A stretch of DNA of 64,000 bases from Legionella santicrucis (GCF_001468135.1 NZ_LNYU01000085.1:231315-295314), one strand, 5' to 3'; shown: positions 29,131 through 40,011, counted from the stretch's first letter. The notes: generated from the letters alone by a model not told the origin. Translations and numbers: made by a program.

Positions 29131-30079
29131 GGTGCTCCATCAAGTTAGTATTGATAAGCGAAGTAATTTTTTCTGCAGTTTCCAGGGCCTGAAGGCCATC
29201 TTCGCCAGTAACCAGCGGGATACTATCTTCTTCAATACATTTGATAAAAGCTTTTATTTCTTCAAACAAAGCATCCCCTTTGGCAAATTCTTTTTGCTCA
29301 TGCGTGATATCAGGAATTCCTGGGAATAACTCACCCTTACCTTTTTTAAAGACCGCAAATTTTTTGTTCTGATAGTCTATTGAAAGATAAGTATCTTGTT
29401 GAAAAATTCGTGTCGTACGTTCTGTTTTAAAACTAATACGGCTTGCTGTAAGATTGGCGACGCAATGGTTGGCAAAAGTAATACGAGCATTAGCAATATC
29501 GATTGCGTTTGTAAGTACAGGGGCTCCTTGAGCAGAAATTGAAATAATAGGGCTATTAACCATATTTTGAATTAAATCAATATCATGAATCATTACATCA
29601 AGTATCACATTGACATCGGCACCGCGTGGATTATATGGAGCTAAGCGCTGTGAGTCTATAAACAAAGGTTTTTCTAAGTACTCATCTAAAGCTAATCGAG
29701 CGGAATTAAAACGCTCTAAATGTCCAACTTGCAATTTAACATGGTGTTTTTTGGCAAGTTGTATTAACTCAGCTGCTTGCGATAATGTTTCAGTCATTGG
29801 TTTTTCTATTAAGGTGTGTATCCCTCGTTCTAAAAAGGATTTCGCAATTTCATAATGCTTGTTAGTGGTTGCCACAATACTTACGGCATCAACCTTGTCA
29901 AATAAATCATGATAATTAATATAGCCGGGAACGTGTAACTCATGCGATACCGTTTCTAATGCTTTTTGATTTAGGTCACAAACGGCAACTAATTCTGCAT
30001 TAGGAAGAAGTTGATATTTTTGTGCGTGAAATCTACCTAAATAACCGACACCTATTACTGCACAGCGAATTTTACTCAT
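29117..30079 (-). CDS. Gfo/Idh/MocA oxidoreductase, possible UDP-GlcNAc 3-dehydrogenase
   Basis: A 320-residue NAD(P)-dependent sugar dehydrogenase. The Rossmann start IGVGYLGRFHAQKY, the EKPMTETL motif with the conserved lysine at about residue 93, and DVMIHDIDLIQ are seen. Legionella lipid A is built on 2,3-diaminoglucose, which in other bacteria is made by GnnA, an oxidoreductase of this family, plus the transaminase GnnB. Overlap with lpxB makes a GnnA role attractive. That is inference: the family also makes other amino sugars, and no gnnB or lpxA is in the window. Confidence 0.75.
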   Translation of the reverse strand: MSKIRCAVIGVGYLGRFHAQKYQLLPNAELVAVCDLNQKALETVSHELHVPGYINYHDLFDKVDAVSIVATTNKHYEIAKSFLERGIHTLIEKPMTETLSQAAELIQLAKKHHVKLQVGHLERFNSARLALDEYLEKPLFIDSQRLAPYNPRGADVNVILDVMIHDIDLIQNMVNSPIISISAQGAPVLTNAIDIANARITFANHCVANLTASRISFKTERTTRIFQQDTYLSIDYQNKKFAVFKKGKGELFPGIPDITHEQKEFAKGDALFEEIKAFIKCIEEDSIPLVTGEDGLQALETAEKITSLINTNLMEHHARI

Positions 30080-30185
30080 TCTGTCTATCTGTTAATTATT
30101 TGTGCGCATGATCGCATTTCTTTGATGATAAATCAATTTTAAAAGGATATTATTAGCCTTAAGAAAAAGAATCACGGATAACATA

Positions 30186-30734
30186 ATGCTTGTAGCTGGT
30201 GTAGATGAAGTAGGACGGGGGCCTTTGGCTGGGGCAGTTGTAACTGCTGCTGTTATTTTAAAAGAACCTATAGAGGGACTTGCGGACTCCAAAAAATTAA
30301 GCGCAAAAAAGCGAGAATTACTATCATTACTTATTAAAGAACAAGCTATTGCCTATGCTTATGGTCGTGCGGAAGTAGATGAAATTGATGCGCTTAATAT
30401 TCATCATGCAACTTTATTGGCAATGCAACGAGCAGTAGAAGCTTTACCGGTTAAACCTGATCAGGTATTAGTAGATGGTTTACATATTCCTAAGCTTACT
30501 ATTCCATGTAAAGCAATCGTTCAAGGTGATGCATTAGTTCCCGAAATTAGTGCTGCTTCTATTCTCGCTAAAGTGTCTCGTGATGCGGAAATGGCAGCAC
30601 TTGATGCAATTTATCCCGGATATGGTTTTACAGGACATAAAGGATATCCAACAGTTGCTCATCGAGAAGCATTAAAGCGACTTGGACCGAGTAAGATTCA
30701 CCGAAAAAGCTTTTCACTAATCGGTGAGATTTAA
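30186..30734 (+). CDS. rnhB: Ribonuclease HII
   Basis: A 182-residue endonuclease that removes ribonucleotides embedded in DNA. The catalytic DEVGRG motif (the first Asp and Glu) begins at residue 7, and the later acidic positions lie in VDGLH and AKVSRDAEM. It is divergent from the oxidoreductase gene, with 106 bases between. In many gammaproteobacteria rnhB directly follows lpxB; here it keeps the neighbourhood but is inverted. Its stop lies at the edge of a large palindromic element. Confidence 0.93.
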   Translation: MLVAGVDEVGRGPLAGAVVTAAVILKEPIEGLADSKKLSAKKRELLSLLIKEQAIAYAYGRAEVDEIDALNIHHATLLAMQRAVEALPVKPDQVLVDGLHIPKLTIPCKAIVQGDALVPEISAASILAKVSRDAEMAALDAIYPGYGFTGHKGYPTVAHREALKRLGPSKIHRKSFSLIGEI

Positions 30735-30911
30735 CGTGAGACTGGGATAAATCGGCGCGTTATCATTCCGGCACATTCGGGCTGAGGAAGCGCAAAGCGC
30801 TGTCTCGAAGCCTTAGCACGAGGATAATACCAAGGCTTCGAGATGATGCTGATGCATCTCCTCAGCACGAACGTAACGGGATGATGATCTGCTATCCATA
30901 ATTCACGTTAA
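30731..30911. repeat. Nested palindromic intergenic element
   Basis: The gap between convergent rnhB and rodA is filled by inverted repeats nested in one another: outer arms TTAACGTGA (30731-30739) and TCACGTTAA (30903-30911), middle arms CTGAGGA (30782-30788) and TCCTCAG (30859-30865), and inner arms TCTCGAAGCCTT (30803-30814) and its complement (30832-30843). A small AGCGC-AAA-GCGCT hairpin is at 30789-30801. It resembles a dispersed intergenic repeat and could also terminate both genes. Confidence 0.7.
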
Positions 30912-30912
30912 T

Positions 30913-32031
30913 TTAATTCCAACTATTAAATAAAATCTTATGTGAGCTAATAGACATCAAGATACCAAAGCTTGCTAAAAAGGTAACCATTGCTGTTCCT
31001 CCATAACTCACCAATGGTAATGGAATGCCTACAACAGGAATGATTCCCATAACCATGCCAATATTAACAAAACCAGACATGAAGAAGGACATGGCAAGAC
31101 TTGCCGCTAATAAACGGGTAAATGTAGTTTGGGCATTAGATGCAATGTGGAGGCTACGTAGAGCAATCATAACAATAAGGGCAATAATAGCGAATCCACC
31201 AGCAAAGCCGAACTCTTCGCTACTCACAGCAAAAATAAAATCAGTGGCGTGTTCTGGTAAAAAATTAAGATGAGATTGACTTCCTTCTAACCAACCTTTT
31301 CCTGCAAGTCCTCCTGAACCAATAGCAATTTTCGATTGGATAATATGGTAGCCGGCACCAAGAGGATCTTGTTCTGGATCAAGCAGCGTATAAACTCGCT
31401 GTTTTTGATAGTCATGCATAACATGCCAAATGACTGGAATAGCTGAGCCTACCATAAGCATAAGTAACAGAATCACTTTAAAGCGAATTCCTGCTAAAAA
31501 CACAACACATAATCCCGCAGCTGATACCATAATCGCTGTACCCAAATCAGGCTGCTTGGCAATTAATAATGCCGGAACACAGATAATGAGGCCTGCAACA
31601 GCAATTGCTTTAAAACTACTAGGACGAGCTTGACGGTCAAAATACCAAGCAGCCATCATAGGCACCGCTAATTTCATGATTTCAGACGGTTGAAATCGGA
31701 ATAAACCTAATTCGAGCCAACGTTGAGCTCCTTTACCGATTTTACCCATGAGCATCACTGCAATCAATAAAGTTAATCCTATGCTATATATCCATGGCGT
31801 CCATATTTTATATTTATGTGGCGGAATAAAACCAAGTATAAGCATAATGAACGATGCAAAAATAAGTCTCATTGATTGACGTAAAATCATTCCCGTATTC
31901 GCGTTAGATGCACTGTACAAAATCAAAAGACCAAAACTAATGAGGACAAGTAATAGACCTAATAAGGGAAAGTCCAGATGTAATGATTTCGCAGTAAAAC
32001 GATAAACGGGTTTACTATTGAGTCTGTTCAT
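30913..32031 (-). CDS. mrdB: Rod-shape peptidoglycan glycosyltransferase RodA
   Basis: A 372-residue SEDS-family integral membrane protein with about ten helices, which polymerises glycan strands for cell elongation together with PBP2. Signatures include QPDLGTA, GWLEGSQSHLNFLPEHATDFIFAV and GIPLPLVSYGGTAM. Its start overlaps the end of mrdA by 17 bases, so the pair is coupled. The gene is also called rodA. Confidence 0.95.
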   Translation of the reverse strand: MNRLNSKPVYRFTAKSLHLDFPLLGLLLVLISFGLLILYSASNANTGMILRQSMRLIFASFIMLILGFIPPHKYKIWTPWIYSIGLTLLIAVMLMGKIGKGAQRWLELGLFRFQPSEIMKLAVPMMAAWYFDRQARPSSFKAIAVAGLIICVPALLIAKQPDLGTAIMVSAAGLCVVFLAGIRFKVILLLMLMVGSAIPVIWHVMHDYQKQRVYTLLDPEQDPLGAGYHIIQSKIAIGSGGLAGKGWLEGSQSHLNFLPEHATDFIFAVSSEEFGFAGGFAIIALIVMIALRSLHIASNAQTTFTRLLAASLAMSFFMSGFVNIGMVMGIIPVVGIPLPLVSYGGTAMVTFLASFGILMSISSHKILFNSWN

Positions 32032-33880
32032 GAGTCTTTTTCATCGGATAAAGTTTATAATAAGTATCAAGCATTTTGCGTGCAACTGTGGAGGCCGCAA
32101 CATCATTTTCTACAACTACCGCGATTGCAATTTCTGGTTTTTCAACAGGAGTAAATGCAATAAACAATGAGTTGTCTCGTAACGCTTCAGGGATATCTTC
32201 ATACTTTGTTTTTTCATATTGCCTGCCACTAAAAACTTGGGCTGTTCCTGTTTTTCCTGCAACAGGATATGGGGGATTGCGGCCAAAGCGATAACCAGTA
32301 CCTTCATTACTGATTAAAACATTATGCATGGCATCTGCAACTATGTCCCAGTTCGTTTCATCCTTGAGATAAATGGGGTATTCTTCTATAGGTTTGTATC
32401 GTTTTACTTCACCACTGTCACTATTGACAGTTTTTGTTAATAAATGAGGTCTGAATCGACGGCCATGTTCGCTTAAAGATGCTGTTGCGTTTGCCATCTG
32501 TAATGGTGTAGCTAACATAAATCCTTGTCCTATAGAGGTAATTAAGGTATCACCAGGATACCAGGGCACACCCTTAGTTTGTTTTTTCCAACGCAAGCTT
32601 GGGACGATACCGGAGGCTTCTTCATGAAGATCAATTTGACTTAAATGGCCTAGGCCAAATTTGACAAGCATATCTTCAATATTGGAAATACCCATTTTAT
32701 TACCTAATTGATAAAAATAAGTATCACACGAAACAGTGATTGCTCTTTTAAAATTGATCATTCCATGTCCTGTTTTTTTCCAGTCTCTATAGATATGGGT
32801 GGAATTAGGTAGTTTATATTTACCTGGATCATAGATTGTTGTTGCTGTAGTTATAAATCCTTTCTCTAAGCCTGCTAAGCCAACAAAAGGTTTAATTGTT
32901 GATGCAGGAGGATAGACGCCGCGAACAGCACGATTAAATAGTGGTCTTTGTAAGGTATTAGAAAGTTTTTTGTATTCCTTAGAGCTTACTCCAGCCACAA
33001 AAATATTGGGATCAAAACTAGGAGAACTTACCATAGCCAGAACTTCGCCATTTTTAGTATTGATAGCTACGGCTGCCCCACGCTTATCTTTTAATGCCTC
33101 ATAAGCTGCTTGTTGCAGTCTGACATCAAGGCTTAAATAGAGTTTTGCCCCGGAATGAGGATTAATTTTATCAATGGTTCTTAGAGTACGACCACTAACA
33201 TCTGTTTCTACCATTTGATATCCTACTTTACCGTGGAGAATATCCTCGTAGTATTTTTCAATGCCGGCTTTGCCAATAAAGTTTGTAGCACGGTAATTGG
33301 TAGGATCTACAGTCTTTAATTCTTGGATATTGATTCTACCTACATAACCAAGAACATGTGCTGTTATTTCTCCTAAAGGGTAATGTCGCATCAGACGAGC
33401 TTTAATACTCACACCTGGAAAACGGTATTGATTAATAGCAAAAATGGCAACTTCTTCTTGAGTTAATTTTAATTTGATGGGTATGGGGACAAATGAACGA
33501 TTTTGTTTTCGAGTGCGCTTGAAATTTTCAATATCTTCATCAGAAATTGAAGGAATTAGCTTTTGTAGTTCAGCTAATGTATGCTCCATATTCTTTACAT
33601 GTTCAGGAATAATTTCCAAAACATATACAGGTACGTTTTCTGCCAGCAATATCCCATTTCTGTCAAGAATAACTCCTCTTGGTGGCGCAATCGGAATAAT
33701 ACTCATTTGATTTTTTAGTGAAAGTGTTTGGTATTTTTTGAATTCGGAAATTTGTAGGAATGCAAGCCTTAAAACTAGGATTAAAGATAAAATAATAAGA
33801 AAAGCGACCAGCAAGTTAATTCTGAAAAGTTGATGCCGAGATTCGATTCGATAATTTTTAAATGATTGATTTCGACTCAT
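32015..33880 (-). CDS. mrdA: Penicillin-binding protein 2 (elongation transpeptidase)
   Basis: A 621-residue class B penicillin-binding protein. One N-terminal membrane helix (about residues 20-45) anchors a periplasmic dimer domain and a transpeptidase domain with the motifs STIK (nucleophile serine in PPASTIKPF), SCD in place of SxN as usual for PBP2, and KTGTAQ. It crosslinks the side wall made by RodA. It heads mrdA-mrdB in the order rsfS-rlmH-mrdA-mrdB, the same as in other gammaproteobacteria. Confidence 0.95.
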   Translation of the reverse strand: MSRNQSFKNYRIESRHQLFRINLLVAFLIILSLILVLRLAFLQISEFKKYQTLSLKNQMSIIPIAPPRGVILDRNGILLAENVPVYVLEIIPEHVKNMEHTLAELQKLIPSISDEDIENFKRTRKQNRSFVPIPIKLKLTQEEVAIFAINQYRFPGVSIKARLMRHYPLGEITAHVLGYVGRINIQELKTVDPTNYRATNFIGKAGIEKYYEDILHGKVGYQMVETDVSGRTLRTIDKINPHSGAKLYLSLDVRLQQAAYEALKDKRGAAVAINTKNGEVLAMVSSPSFDPNIFVAGVSSKEYKKLSNTLQRPLFNRAVRGVYPPASTIKPFVGLAGLEKGFITTATTIYDPGKYKLPNSTHIYRDWKKTGHGMINFKRAITVSCDTYFYQLGNKMGISNIEDMLVKFGLGHLSQIDLHEEASGIVPSLRWKKQTKGVPWYPGDTLITSIGQGFMLATPLQMANATASLSEHGRRFRPHLLTKTVNSDSGEVKRYKPIEEYPIYLKDETNWDIVADAMHNVLISNEGTGYRFGRNPPYPVAGKTGTAQVFSGRQYEKTKYEDIPEALRDNSLFIAFTPVEKPEIAIAVVVENDVAASTVARKMLDTYYKLYPMKKTHEQTQ

Positions 33881-33954
33881 AACCTACAGTCAATTAAGAA
33901 GGATACAAAAAATCGCATGGTAACTTAAAATGGGGCTGTTTACTATAGATTTAC

Positions 33955-34425
33955 TTACTTATGATACGGATGATTGTGAATAATAGACCAAGCTCTATAT
34001 AATGTTTCTAACAAAATAATTCGTACTAATGGATGGGGGAGAGTAAGCTTTGACAGTGACCATCGTTCATCACAACGTTTAAGCGTTTCTTGTGAAAGTC
34101 CTTCCGGGCCGCCTATTAAAAAACAGAGGTGACTGTCTGTATGTTGTAATTGGGAAATTTTAACTGCCAATTCTTCACTGCTAAATGATTTTCCCTCAAT
34201 TTCTAAAGCAATAATTCGCGAGTTATGCGGTAATGCTTCTTGAATTAGCGCCGATTCTTTTTCTAATATCTTAATTAAATCAGAAGATTTACTACGACGA
34301 ATTAAAGGAATTTCGATGATTTTAAGTTGAATACCGTCATTAAGCCGCTTTGCATATTCTTGAGAACCTTGGATGACCCAAGCTGGCATTTTATTGCCTA
34401 AAGTGATGATGGTAACTTTTAGCAT
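33955..34425 (-). CDS. rlmH: 23S rRNA pseudouridine-1915 N3-methyltransferase RlmH
   Basis: A SPOUT-class SAM methyltransferase of 156 residues that modifies pseudouridine 1915 of 23S rRNA. The SAM knot is recognised by [12 protein letters not shown] and the C-terminal [28 protein letters not shown] end. The frame is open to 34452, inside rsfS, but the ATG at 34425 gives the usual [14 protein letters not shown] start and a gap of eight bases after rsfS. Confidence 0.94.
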   Translation of the reverse strand: MLKVTIITLGNKMPAWVIQGSQEYAKRLNDGIQLKIIEIPLIRRSKSSDLIKILEKESALIQEALPHNSRIIALEIEGKSFSSEELAVKISQLQHTDSHLCFLIGGPEGLSQETLKRCDERWSLSKLTLPHPLVRIILLETLYRAWSIIHNHPYHK

Positions 34426-34433
34426 AATATTTT

Positions 34434-34763
34434 TTAATGCGGATCTTCCCAAAGTCCCTCAAGATTATAGTATTGTCTGTATTCAGGTTGCATAACATGA
34501 ACAATAATATCACTAAAGTCTATCAATACCCAATCCCCTGTCTCCAAGCCAGTACAGTGCATTGCAGGAATCCCAAAGGACTTCATTTCCTCCATTATCT
34601 TTTGTGCGATTGCTTTGACATGACGTGATGAACGGCCCGAAGCAATAATCATATAGTCAGTAATAGTGGTTTGTTTGCGAACGTCTATTACTTTAATGTC
34701 ATTTGCCTGATTGTCATCAAGCAGATGCAATAATTTGTCTAACATTGGATTTTGTGCTGACAT
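34434..34763 (-). CDS. rsfS: Ribosomal silencing factor RsfS
   Basis: A 109-residue protein of the RsfS/YbeB/Iojap family. It binds ribosomal protein L14 and blocks subunit joining in starvation. Family motifs are [28 protein letters not shown] in the middle and [16 protein letters not shown] toward the end. It precedes rlmH by eight bases and starts the rsfS-rlmH-mrdA-mrdB set. Confidence 0.93.
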   Translation of the reverse strand: MSAQNPMLDKLLHLLDDNQANDIKVIDVRKQTTITDYMIIASGRSSRHVKAIAQKIMEEMKSFGIPAMHCTGLETGDWVLIDFSDIIVHVMQPEYRQYYNLEGLWEDPH

Positions 34764-34881
34764 ATTTTTAGGTAGTTATTTATAAAAAAGCGCTGAATGA
34801 TAACAGTATTTTCTCTATATAAAAAGAGTTATAAGAAGAAACTCGCTTTAGGCTAACACTATTCAAAGAACTCAATCTGAT

Positions 34882-36324
34882 TTATTCAGTCAAATGGACA
34901 TGTGTTAATAAAAATTTAATAACTGCAAACAAAACCAAACAACATAAAGAGGCAAGAAAAAGAATACCTAATTGTTGTGTAAATGCAGTAGCATAAAGTG
35001 TTTTTAATACAGCAATGTTCGTTTCCCCAGAAGGAATTGCGGTTAATGCTGCGAGTTTGCCTGATAAAAATCCTCCAATTCCTAAGGAAACAAAAAAGAT
35101 GCCCATCATAGTACTCACTTTATTTTTATCGGCTAAAAGTGTAATTGCTGATAATCCCACTGGTGATAACAGTAGCTCAGCTAATGAAAACATTAAATAT
35201 GCGGGAATAATTAAAAGTGGAGAGAGTAAAGAGCTCTTGTCGGTAAAATTACTGACCAACGCGATGACTGCATAAGCTAAAGTAGTAATAAATATTGCAA
35301 GCAAGAATTTTTTTCCAATGCTTAAACCACGCTCAATTAAGTTAAGTTCGAGATTTCTTCGTGACAAAATAAAACCAATAACGAGCATGCCTAAGCTTTG
35401 GATGGTAACGTAATAGGGAGGCGGAAATAAAATGCCACCAAATGTGGGCGCAACAACTCGTGATATAAACAGAGTCAGTGACATAAACATTTGAAAATAA
35501 AAAGCCCAAAATACCACTGAAATGATGCATAATAAACCAATGACCAGTGTTTGTCTTGATTGATTGGCATTTTCTTTACTCACTGAATATAAGATGTAAC
35601 CTGCAGAAAATAAAACAACAAGTCCGAATATAAGATCAGCTAATTTGGGAGAGTTTAGGATATAAAATGATAAAGACCAAAGAAATATCATTAGAGCAAT
35701 TGCTGCTATGATTTTTTTATATTGAAAAACAAAAGGGTTGTAGTCATTTATTTTATATTTCCGGATTCCATATAAAAAGACAATAAAAGCAATGATCATT
35801 CCAATTGCGGCACTTGTAAAAGAAGCCACCCAACCAAAATGGTCATGTAAGATACTTGGTAAAGTAGTACCTAAGATAATACCGGTGGTTATTCCCATAT
35901 AAAAGATAGTAAAGCCGCTTTCGCGTCGAGCACAACCTGCAAGATATTCATTACCTAAAAGGGAGGAAATATTGGGCTTTAACAAACCAGTTCCTACGGC
36001 AATAGCAGCGAGTGCCGCAGTAAGCACTGAAGGATTATCTACCAATGATAGGAGACAATAACTTATAAATAAAACAACAGCCCCAAGTAAAATAGCTCTT
36101 TTTTGGCCAATTAATTTGTCGGCTATCCAACCACCAACTACTGGTGAGAGATAGGTTAGAGCCGTAAACGAGCCAACTAATGCATAAATTTGTTTATCCG
36201 GCCATTTAAAATACAGTGCTAAATAAAGTGCAAGAAGTGATTGAACTACATAAAAGCCGTAACGTTCCCACATTTCAGTGGCGAAAAAGATGCGTAGTGA
36301 TTTTGGATGTTTTTCGTTTTGCAC
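34882..36324 (-). CDS. POT/PTR family proton-dependent oligopeptide transporter
   Basis: A 480-residue transporter with about 14 membrane segments. The family motif WERYGFYVVQSLLALYL at residues 14-30 contains the ExxERxxY-like proton-coupling region, and GGWIADKLIGQKRAILLG is the loop 2-3 motif. Members import di- and tripeptides, which suits an organism that feeds on amino acids. It is divergent from hutU. The intervening 285 bases hold an inverted repeat at 36356-36385. Confidence 0.88.
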   Translation of the reverse strand: MQNEKHPKSLRIFFATEMWERYGFYVVQSLLALYLALYFKWPDKQIYALVGSFTALTYLSPVVGGWIADKLIGQKRAILLGAVVLFISYCLLSLVDNPSVLTAALAAIAVGTGLLKPNISSLLGNEYLAGCARRESGFTIFYMGITTGIILGTTLPSILHDHFGWVASFTSAAIGMIIAFIVFLYGIRKYKINDYNPFVFQYKKIIAAIALMIFLWSLSFYILNSPKLADLIFGLVVLFSAGYILYSVSKENANQSRQTLVIGLLCIISVVFWAFYFQMFMSLTLFISRVVAPTFGGILFPPPYYVTIQSLGMLVIGFILSRRNLELNLIERGLSIGKKFLLAIFITTLAYAVIALVSNFTDKSSLLSPLLIIPAYLMFSLAELLLSPVGLSAITLLADKNKVSTMMGIFFVSLGIGGFLSGKLAALTAIPSGETNIAVLKTLYATAFTQQLGILFLASLCCLVLFAVIKFLLTHVHLTE

Positions 36325-36355
36325 TTTAATAATACACTTGGTTGGATAATTTAAT

Positions 36356-36385
36356 TATATAACATATCATTCTTTATGTTATATA
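36356..36385. promoter_or_regulatory. Inverted repeat between peptide transporter and hutU
   Basis: TATATAACAT (36356-36365) and ATGTTATATA (36376-36385) are exact complements ten bases apart. They lie 32 bases before the transporter start, in promoter position, and could be an operator. The remainder of 36325-36609 is AT-rich and shows no gene. Confidence 0.45.
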
Positions 36386-36609
36386 CAAAGTGTTTTTTTA
36401 TATTACATGTTGTAAGTCAGATAACACAATTATTAGATATTTAAAAATAATATACGGTGTTAACCCTAAGAAATACCTCTCCATCTTGATAAAAGTCTTC
36501 TTATGTTTGTCAAACAAAAATTATTACCTCAGAACCTGTATAGATGTCTATGCTCTGAAATTTCTCTGGTGTATGATGCTTCTATTTGATTTTCTATAGG
36601 GGCGTTTGT

Positions 36610-38274
36610 ATGAATGGACACACCCAAAATCGGGTAATTAGGGCTAATCGTGGAGCTGAAAAGCAAGCTAAAACTTGGTTGACAGAGGCAGCACTTCGTA
36701 TGCTTTGCAATAATCTTGATCCAGATGTAGCAGAAGATCCTAATTCTTTAATTGTTTATGGAGGCCTGGGAAAAGCGGCACGTAATTGGGAATGCTTTGA
36801 TAAGATTGTAGAAGTTCTTAAATCCTTAGAAGATCACCAAACTTTATTAATCCAATCAGGGAAACCAGTCGGTGTATTTACTACCCATGAAGATGCGCCG
36901 CGAGTACTCATTGCTAACTCTAATTTAGTTCCCCATTGGGCTACTTGGGAACACTTTAATGAGTTAGATAAAAAAGGGTTGATGATGTATGGACAGATGA
37001 CTGCAGGCAGTTGGATTTATATTGGTTCCCAAGGTATTGTACAAGGAACCTATGAAACTTTTGTTGCTGCGGCTCGCAAACACTACGAAGGACGTTTAGA
37101 AGGCCGCTGGATTTTAACCGGTGGTTTAGGTGGTATGGGTGGAGCACAAACTTTGGCTGGCACAATGGCAGGAGCGAGTGTTTTGGCGGTTGAATGTGAT
37201 TTATCAAGAATTGAGAAACGCCTTAAAACCAAATACTTAGATCGCTATACTACAGATTTAGATGAAGCTTTAAATTGGATAAACGAATCTTGTGAGAAAA
37301 AAACTCCTTTATCTGTTGCTGTGTTAGGTAATGCCGCAGAAATTTTTCCTAAGTTGGTTGAGCGTGGGGTTTCTCCAGCTTTAGTTACAGATCAAACAAG
37401 CGCCCATGATCCATTAAATGGCTATCTTCCAGCAGGTTGGTCTTTAGAGCATGCGGCTGAATTACGAAAAACTGCCCCTGAAGAAGTTGTGGCCGCAGCT
37501 AAAAAATCGATGGCAGTTCAAGTTCATGCAATGTTGCAATTTCAAAAACGAGGTATCCCTGTTTTCGATTATGGTAATAATATAAGGCAAATGGCTTTTG
37601 AGGCAGGAGAAAAAAATGCCTTTGCATTTGAAGGTTTTGTTCCAGCTTATATTCGACCACTATTTTGTGAGGGAATAGGACCTTTTAGATGGGTGGCTTT
37701 ATCAGGAGATCCTGAGGATATTTATGCCACTGATGAAATGGTAAAAAAACTTATTCCGAATAATCCCCATCTGCATCATTGGTTGGATATGGCAAAAGAG
37801 AAAATTTCATTTCAAGGTTTACCAGCCAGAATCTGTTGGGTTGGTTTAAAAGATCGTGCCCGTTTAGCATTAGCATTTAATGGGATGGTTCGTAGCGGAG
37901 AACTTAAAGCACCTATTGTAATTGGTCGTGATCATCTAGACTCAGGTTCTGTAGCAAGCCCAAATCGTGAAACAGAAGGCATGATGGATGGCAGCGATGC
38001 AGTTTCTGATTGGCCCTTACTTAACGCGTTACTTAATTGTGCCAGTGGCGCAACTTGGGTTAGTATTCACCATGGAGGGGGAGTTGGTATGGGTTTTTCA
38101 CAACATGCTGGCGTTGTTATTGTGGCGGACGGTACAGAAGAAGCCTCACTGCGAATAGCGCGAGTCCTGCATAATGATCCTGCTACAGGGGTGATGCGCC
38201 ATGCTGATGCAGGTTATGAGATTGCGAAAAAGTGTGCTAAAGAAAATTTACTTTGGCTGCCTATGGACATTTAA
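36610..38274 (+). CDS. hutU: Urocanate hydratase
   Basis: A 554-residue enzyme that converts urocanate to imidazolonepropionate, the second step of histidine breakdown, using tightly bound NAD. The NAD-binding [10 protein letters not shown], the [13 protein letters not shown] motif and the late [17 protein letters not shown] are clear. The frame opens at 36586, but the ATG at 36610 follows AGGGG and gives the family's usual length. hutI and hutG are not adjacent, so the pathway would need genes elsewhere. Confidence 0.95.
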   Translation: MNGHTQNRVIRANRGAEKQAKTWLTEAALRMLCNNLDPDVAEDPNSLIVYGGLGKAARNWECFDKIVEVLKSLEDHQTLLIQSGKPVGVFTTHEDAPRVLIANSNLVPHWATWEHFNELDKKGLMMYGQMTAGSWIYIGSQGIVQGTYETFVAAARKHYEGRLEGRWILTGGLGGMGGAQTLAGTMAGASVLAVECDLSRIEKRLKTKYLDRYTTDLDEALNWINESCEKKTPLSVAVLGNAAEIFPKLVERGVSPALVTDQTSAHDPLNGYLPAGWSLEHAAELRKTAPEEVVAAAKKSMAVQVHAMLQFQKRGIPVFDYGNNIRQMAFEAGEKNAFAFEGFVPAYIRPLFCEGIGPFRWVALSGDPEDIYATDEMVKKLIPNNPHLHHWLDMAKEKISFQGLPARICWVGLKDRARLALAFNGMVRSGELKAPIVIGRDHLDSGSVASPNRETEGMMDGSDAVSDWPLLNALLNCASGATWVSIHHGGGVGMGFSQHAGVVIVADGTEEASLRIARVLHNDPATGVMRHADAGYEIAKKCAKENLLWLPMDI

Positions 38275-38414
38275 AAATGTTGGCTGAGTCCAGCGTTGTT
38301 GCTGGTTATAAAGGGAAATGTCACATTTGAGAATATGCATCAAATATGGCTTTCAAGTGAGAGGTAGAAGACTCAGGGGGCAGCGATACGACCCCAATTT
38401 TTATAGCACGATTT

Positions 38415-38441
38415 CCCGGGTTTCGCTTCGCTGCACCCAGG
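38415..38441. repeat. REP-like hairpin between hutU and hutH
   Basis: The arms CCCGGGT and ACCCAGG pair at six of seven positions across a TTCGCTTCGCTGC loop. GC content is far above the surroundings. Similar TGGGTGCAGCGAAGCGAAACCC sequences are common dispersed elements in proteobacteria. The gap 38275-38473 has no other feature. Confidence 0.45.
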
Positions 38442-38473
38442 CTATATGTTTTAAATAGCAAGGAGTTAATTGA

Positions 38474-40003
38474 ATGTCTGAACATTTTATTCTTCAACCT
38501 GGAGCATTGACTTTACAGTCAATTAAGCATGTTTTAAATCAACAGCTAAAATGCACCTTAGCTGAAAATGCATTGGCGCAAATTAATGCATCGCATCAAA
38601 CTGTTAAAAAAGTAATTCTTGATAAAAAGACAGTATATGGCATTAATACAGGGTTTGGCTCATTAGCTAATCAAACCATCTCTTCAGAAAACTTAAAACA
38701 ATTACAAAGAAATATTGTGCTTTCTCATGCTTGTGGGACCGGTGAATTACTCTCCGATGAAATCGTTGCACTAATATTATTACTTAAAATAAATAACTTA
38801 GCACAAGGTTATTCAGGGGTGCGATTAGAGCTCATTGAAACCTTAATTTCTTTATATAATCATAGGATTTACCCCTGTATCCCATCTAAGGGTTCTGTTG
38901 GTGCTTCAGGTGATTTAGCTCCTTTAGCACATATGTCTTTACCTTTACTTGGCGTAGGAGATGTTCGTTATCAAGGGAAAAAAATAAGTGCAGTAGAAGG
39001 CTTAAAAATTGCTGGCCTAAAACCAATTGAGTTAGAAGCTAAAGAGGGGTTAGCACTTTTAAATGGATTACAAGTTTCAACAGCAATCGCTTTAACCGCA
39101 TTGTTTGCTGCGGAAAATTTGTTTGAAACGGCATTGATTGCAGGGGCATTATCCGTTGATGCAGCAAATGGCAGTGACGTTCCTTTTGATGATCGCATCC
39201 AAAAGGTGAGAGGTCACGAAGCTCAACGAAGTGTGGCCGCATGTTATAGAGAATTATTAGCAGGAAGTCAGATCAGAGAGTCACACCTTGATTGTTCTCG
39301 CGTACAAGATCCCTATTCGTTACGATGTCAACCACAGATTATGGGGGCAATACTTCATCAAATTAAGTTTGTAAAGGAGACTTTACAGGTGGAGGTGAAT
39401 GCTATTTCTGATAATCCCCTCGTTTTTAGTGAACAAGAACAAATTATTTCAGGCGGTAATTTTCATGGTGAAATTGTTGCTATGGCAGCTGATAATCTTG
39501 CTTTAGCTATAGCTGAAATTGGTTCTAATGCGGAACGTCGGATTGCATTACTTATTGATAAAAACTTTAGTTATTTACCGGCTTTTCTAATTAAAGAAAG
39601 TGGTTTAAATTCAGGTTTTATGATTGCTCATGTGACTGCTGCTGCATGTGCGAGCGAAAATAAAGCACTTGCTCATCCACACTCAGTGGATAGTTTACCT
39701 ACTTCAGCGAATCAAGAAGATCATGTTTCTATGGCAACAAGTGCTGCAAGACGATTACATAGTATGAATGATAATACCTCAACTATTTTGGCAATTGAAT
39801 TATTAGCTGCAAGTCAAGGATTAGAATTCCATAGGCCGTTAAAATCATCGCAATTATTAGAAGAAGTACATCAACGTATACGATCCGATGTAGAACCTTA
39901 TGATAGTGATCGTTTCTTTGCGCCTGATATTGACATAATCAAAGAAAAAATTCTAGCAGGGAAGTTTGCGACACCTTTTTTTCACTTCTGGGATGTTGAG
40001 TAG
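38474..40003 (+). CDS. hutH: Histidine ammonia-lyase
   Basis: A 509-residue enzyme that deaminates histidine to urocanate. The self-forming MIO cofactor triad A144-S145-G146 lies in [14 protein letters not shown], and the [15 protein letters not shown] and [20 protein letters not shown] regions match the family. RBS AAGGAG is eleven bases before the ATG. It follows hutU by 199 bases, and rnhA starts nine bases after its stop. Confidence 0.96.
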   Translation: MSEHFILQPGALTLQSIKHVLNQQLKCTLAENALAQINASHQTVKKVILDKKTVYGINTGFGSLANQTISSENLKQLQRNIVLSHACGTGELLSDEIVALILLLKINNLAQGYSGVRLELIETLISLYNHRIYPCIPSKGSVGASGDLAPLAHMSLPLLGVGDVRYQGKKISAVEGLKIAGLKPIELEAKEGLALLNGLQVSTAIALTALFAAENLFETALIAGALSVDAANGSDVPFDDRIQKVRGHEAQRSVAACYRELLAGSQIRESHLDCSRVQDPYSLRCQPQIMGAILHQIKFVKETLQVEVNAISDNPLVFSEQEQIISGGNFHGEIVAMAADNLALAIAEIGSNAERRIALLIDKNFSYLPAFLIKESGLNSGFMIAHVTAAACASENKALAHPHSVDSLPTSANQEDHVSMATSAARRLHSMNDNTSTILAIELLAASQGLEFHRPLKSSQLLEEVHQRIRSDVEPYDSDRFFAPDIDIIKEKILAGKFATPFFHFWDVE

Positions 40004-40011
40004 GATCCAAT

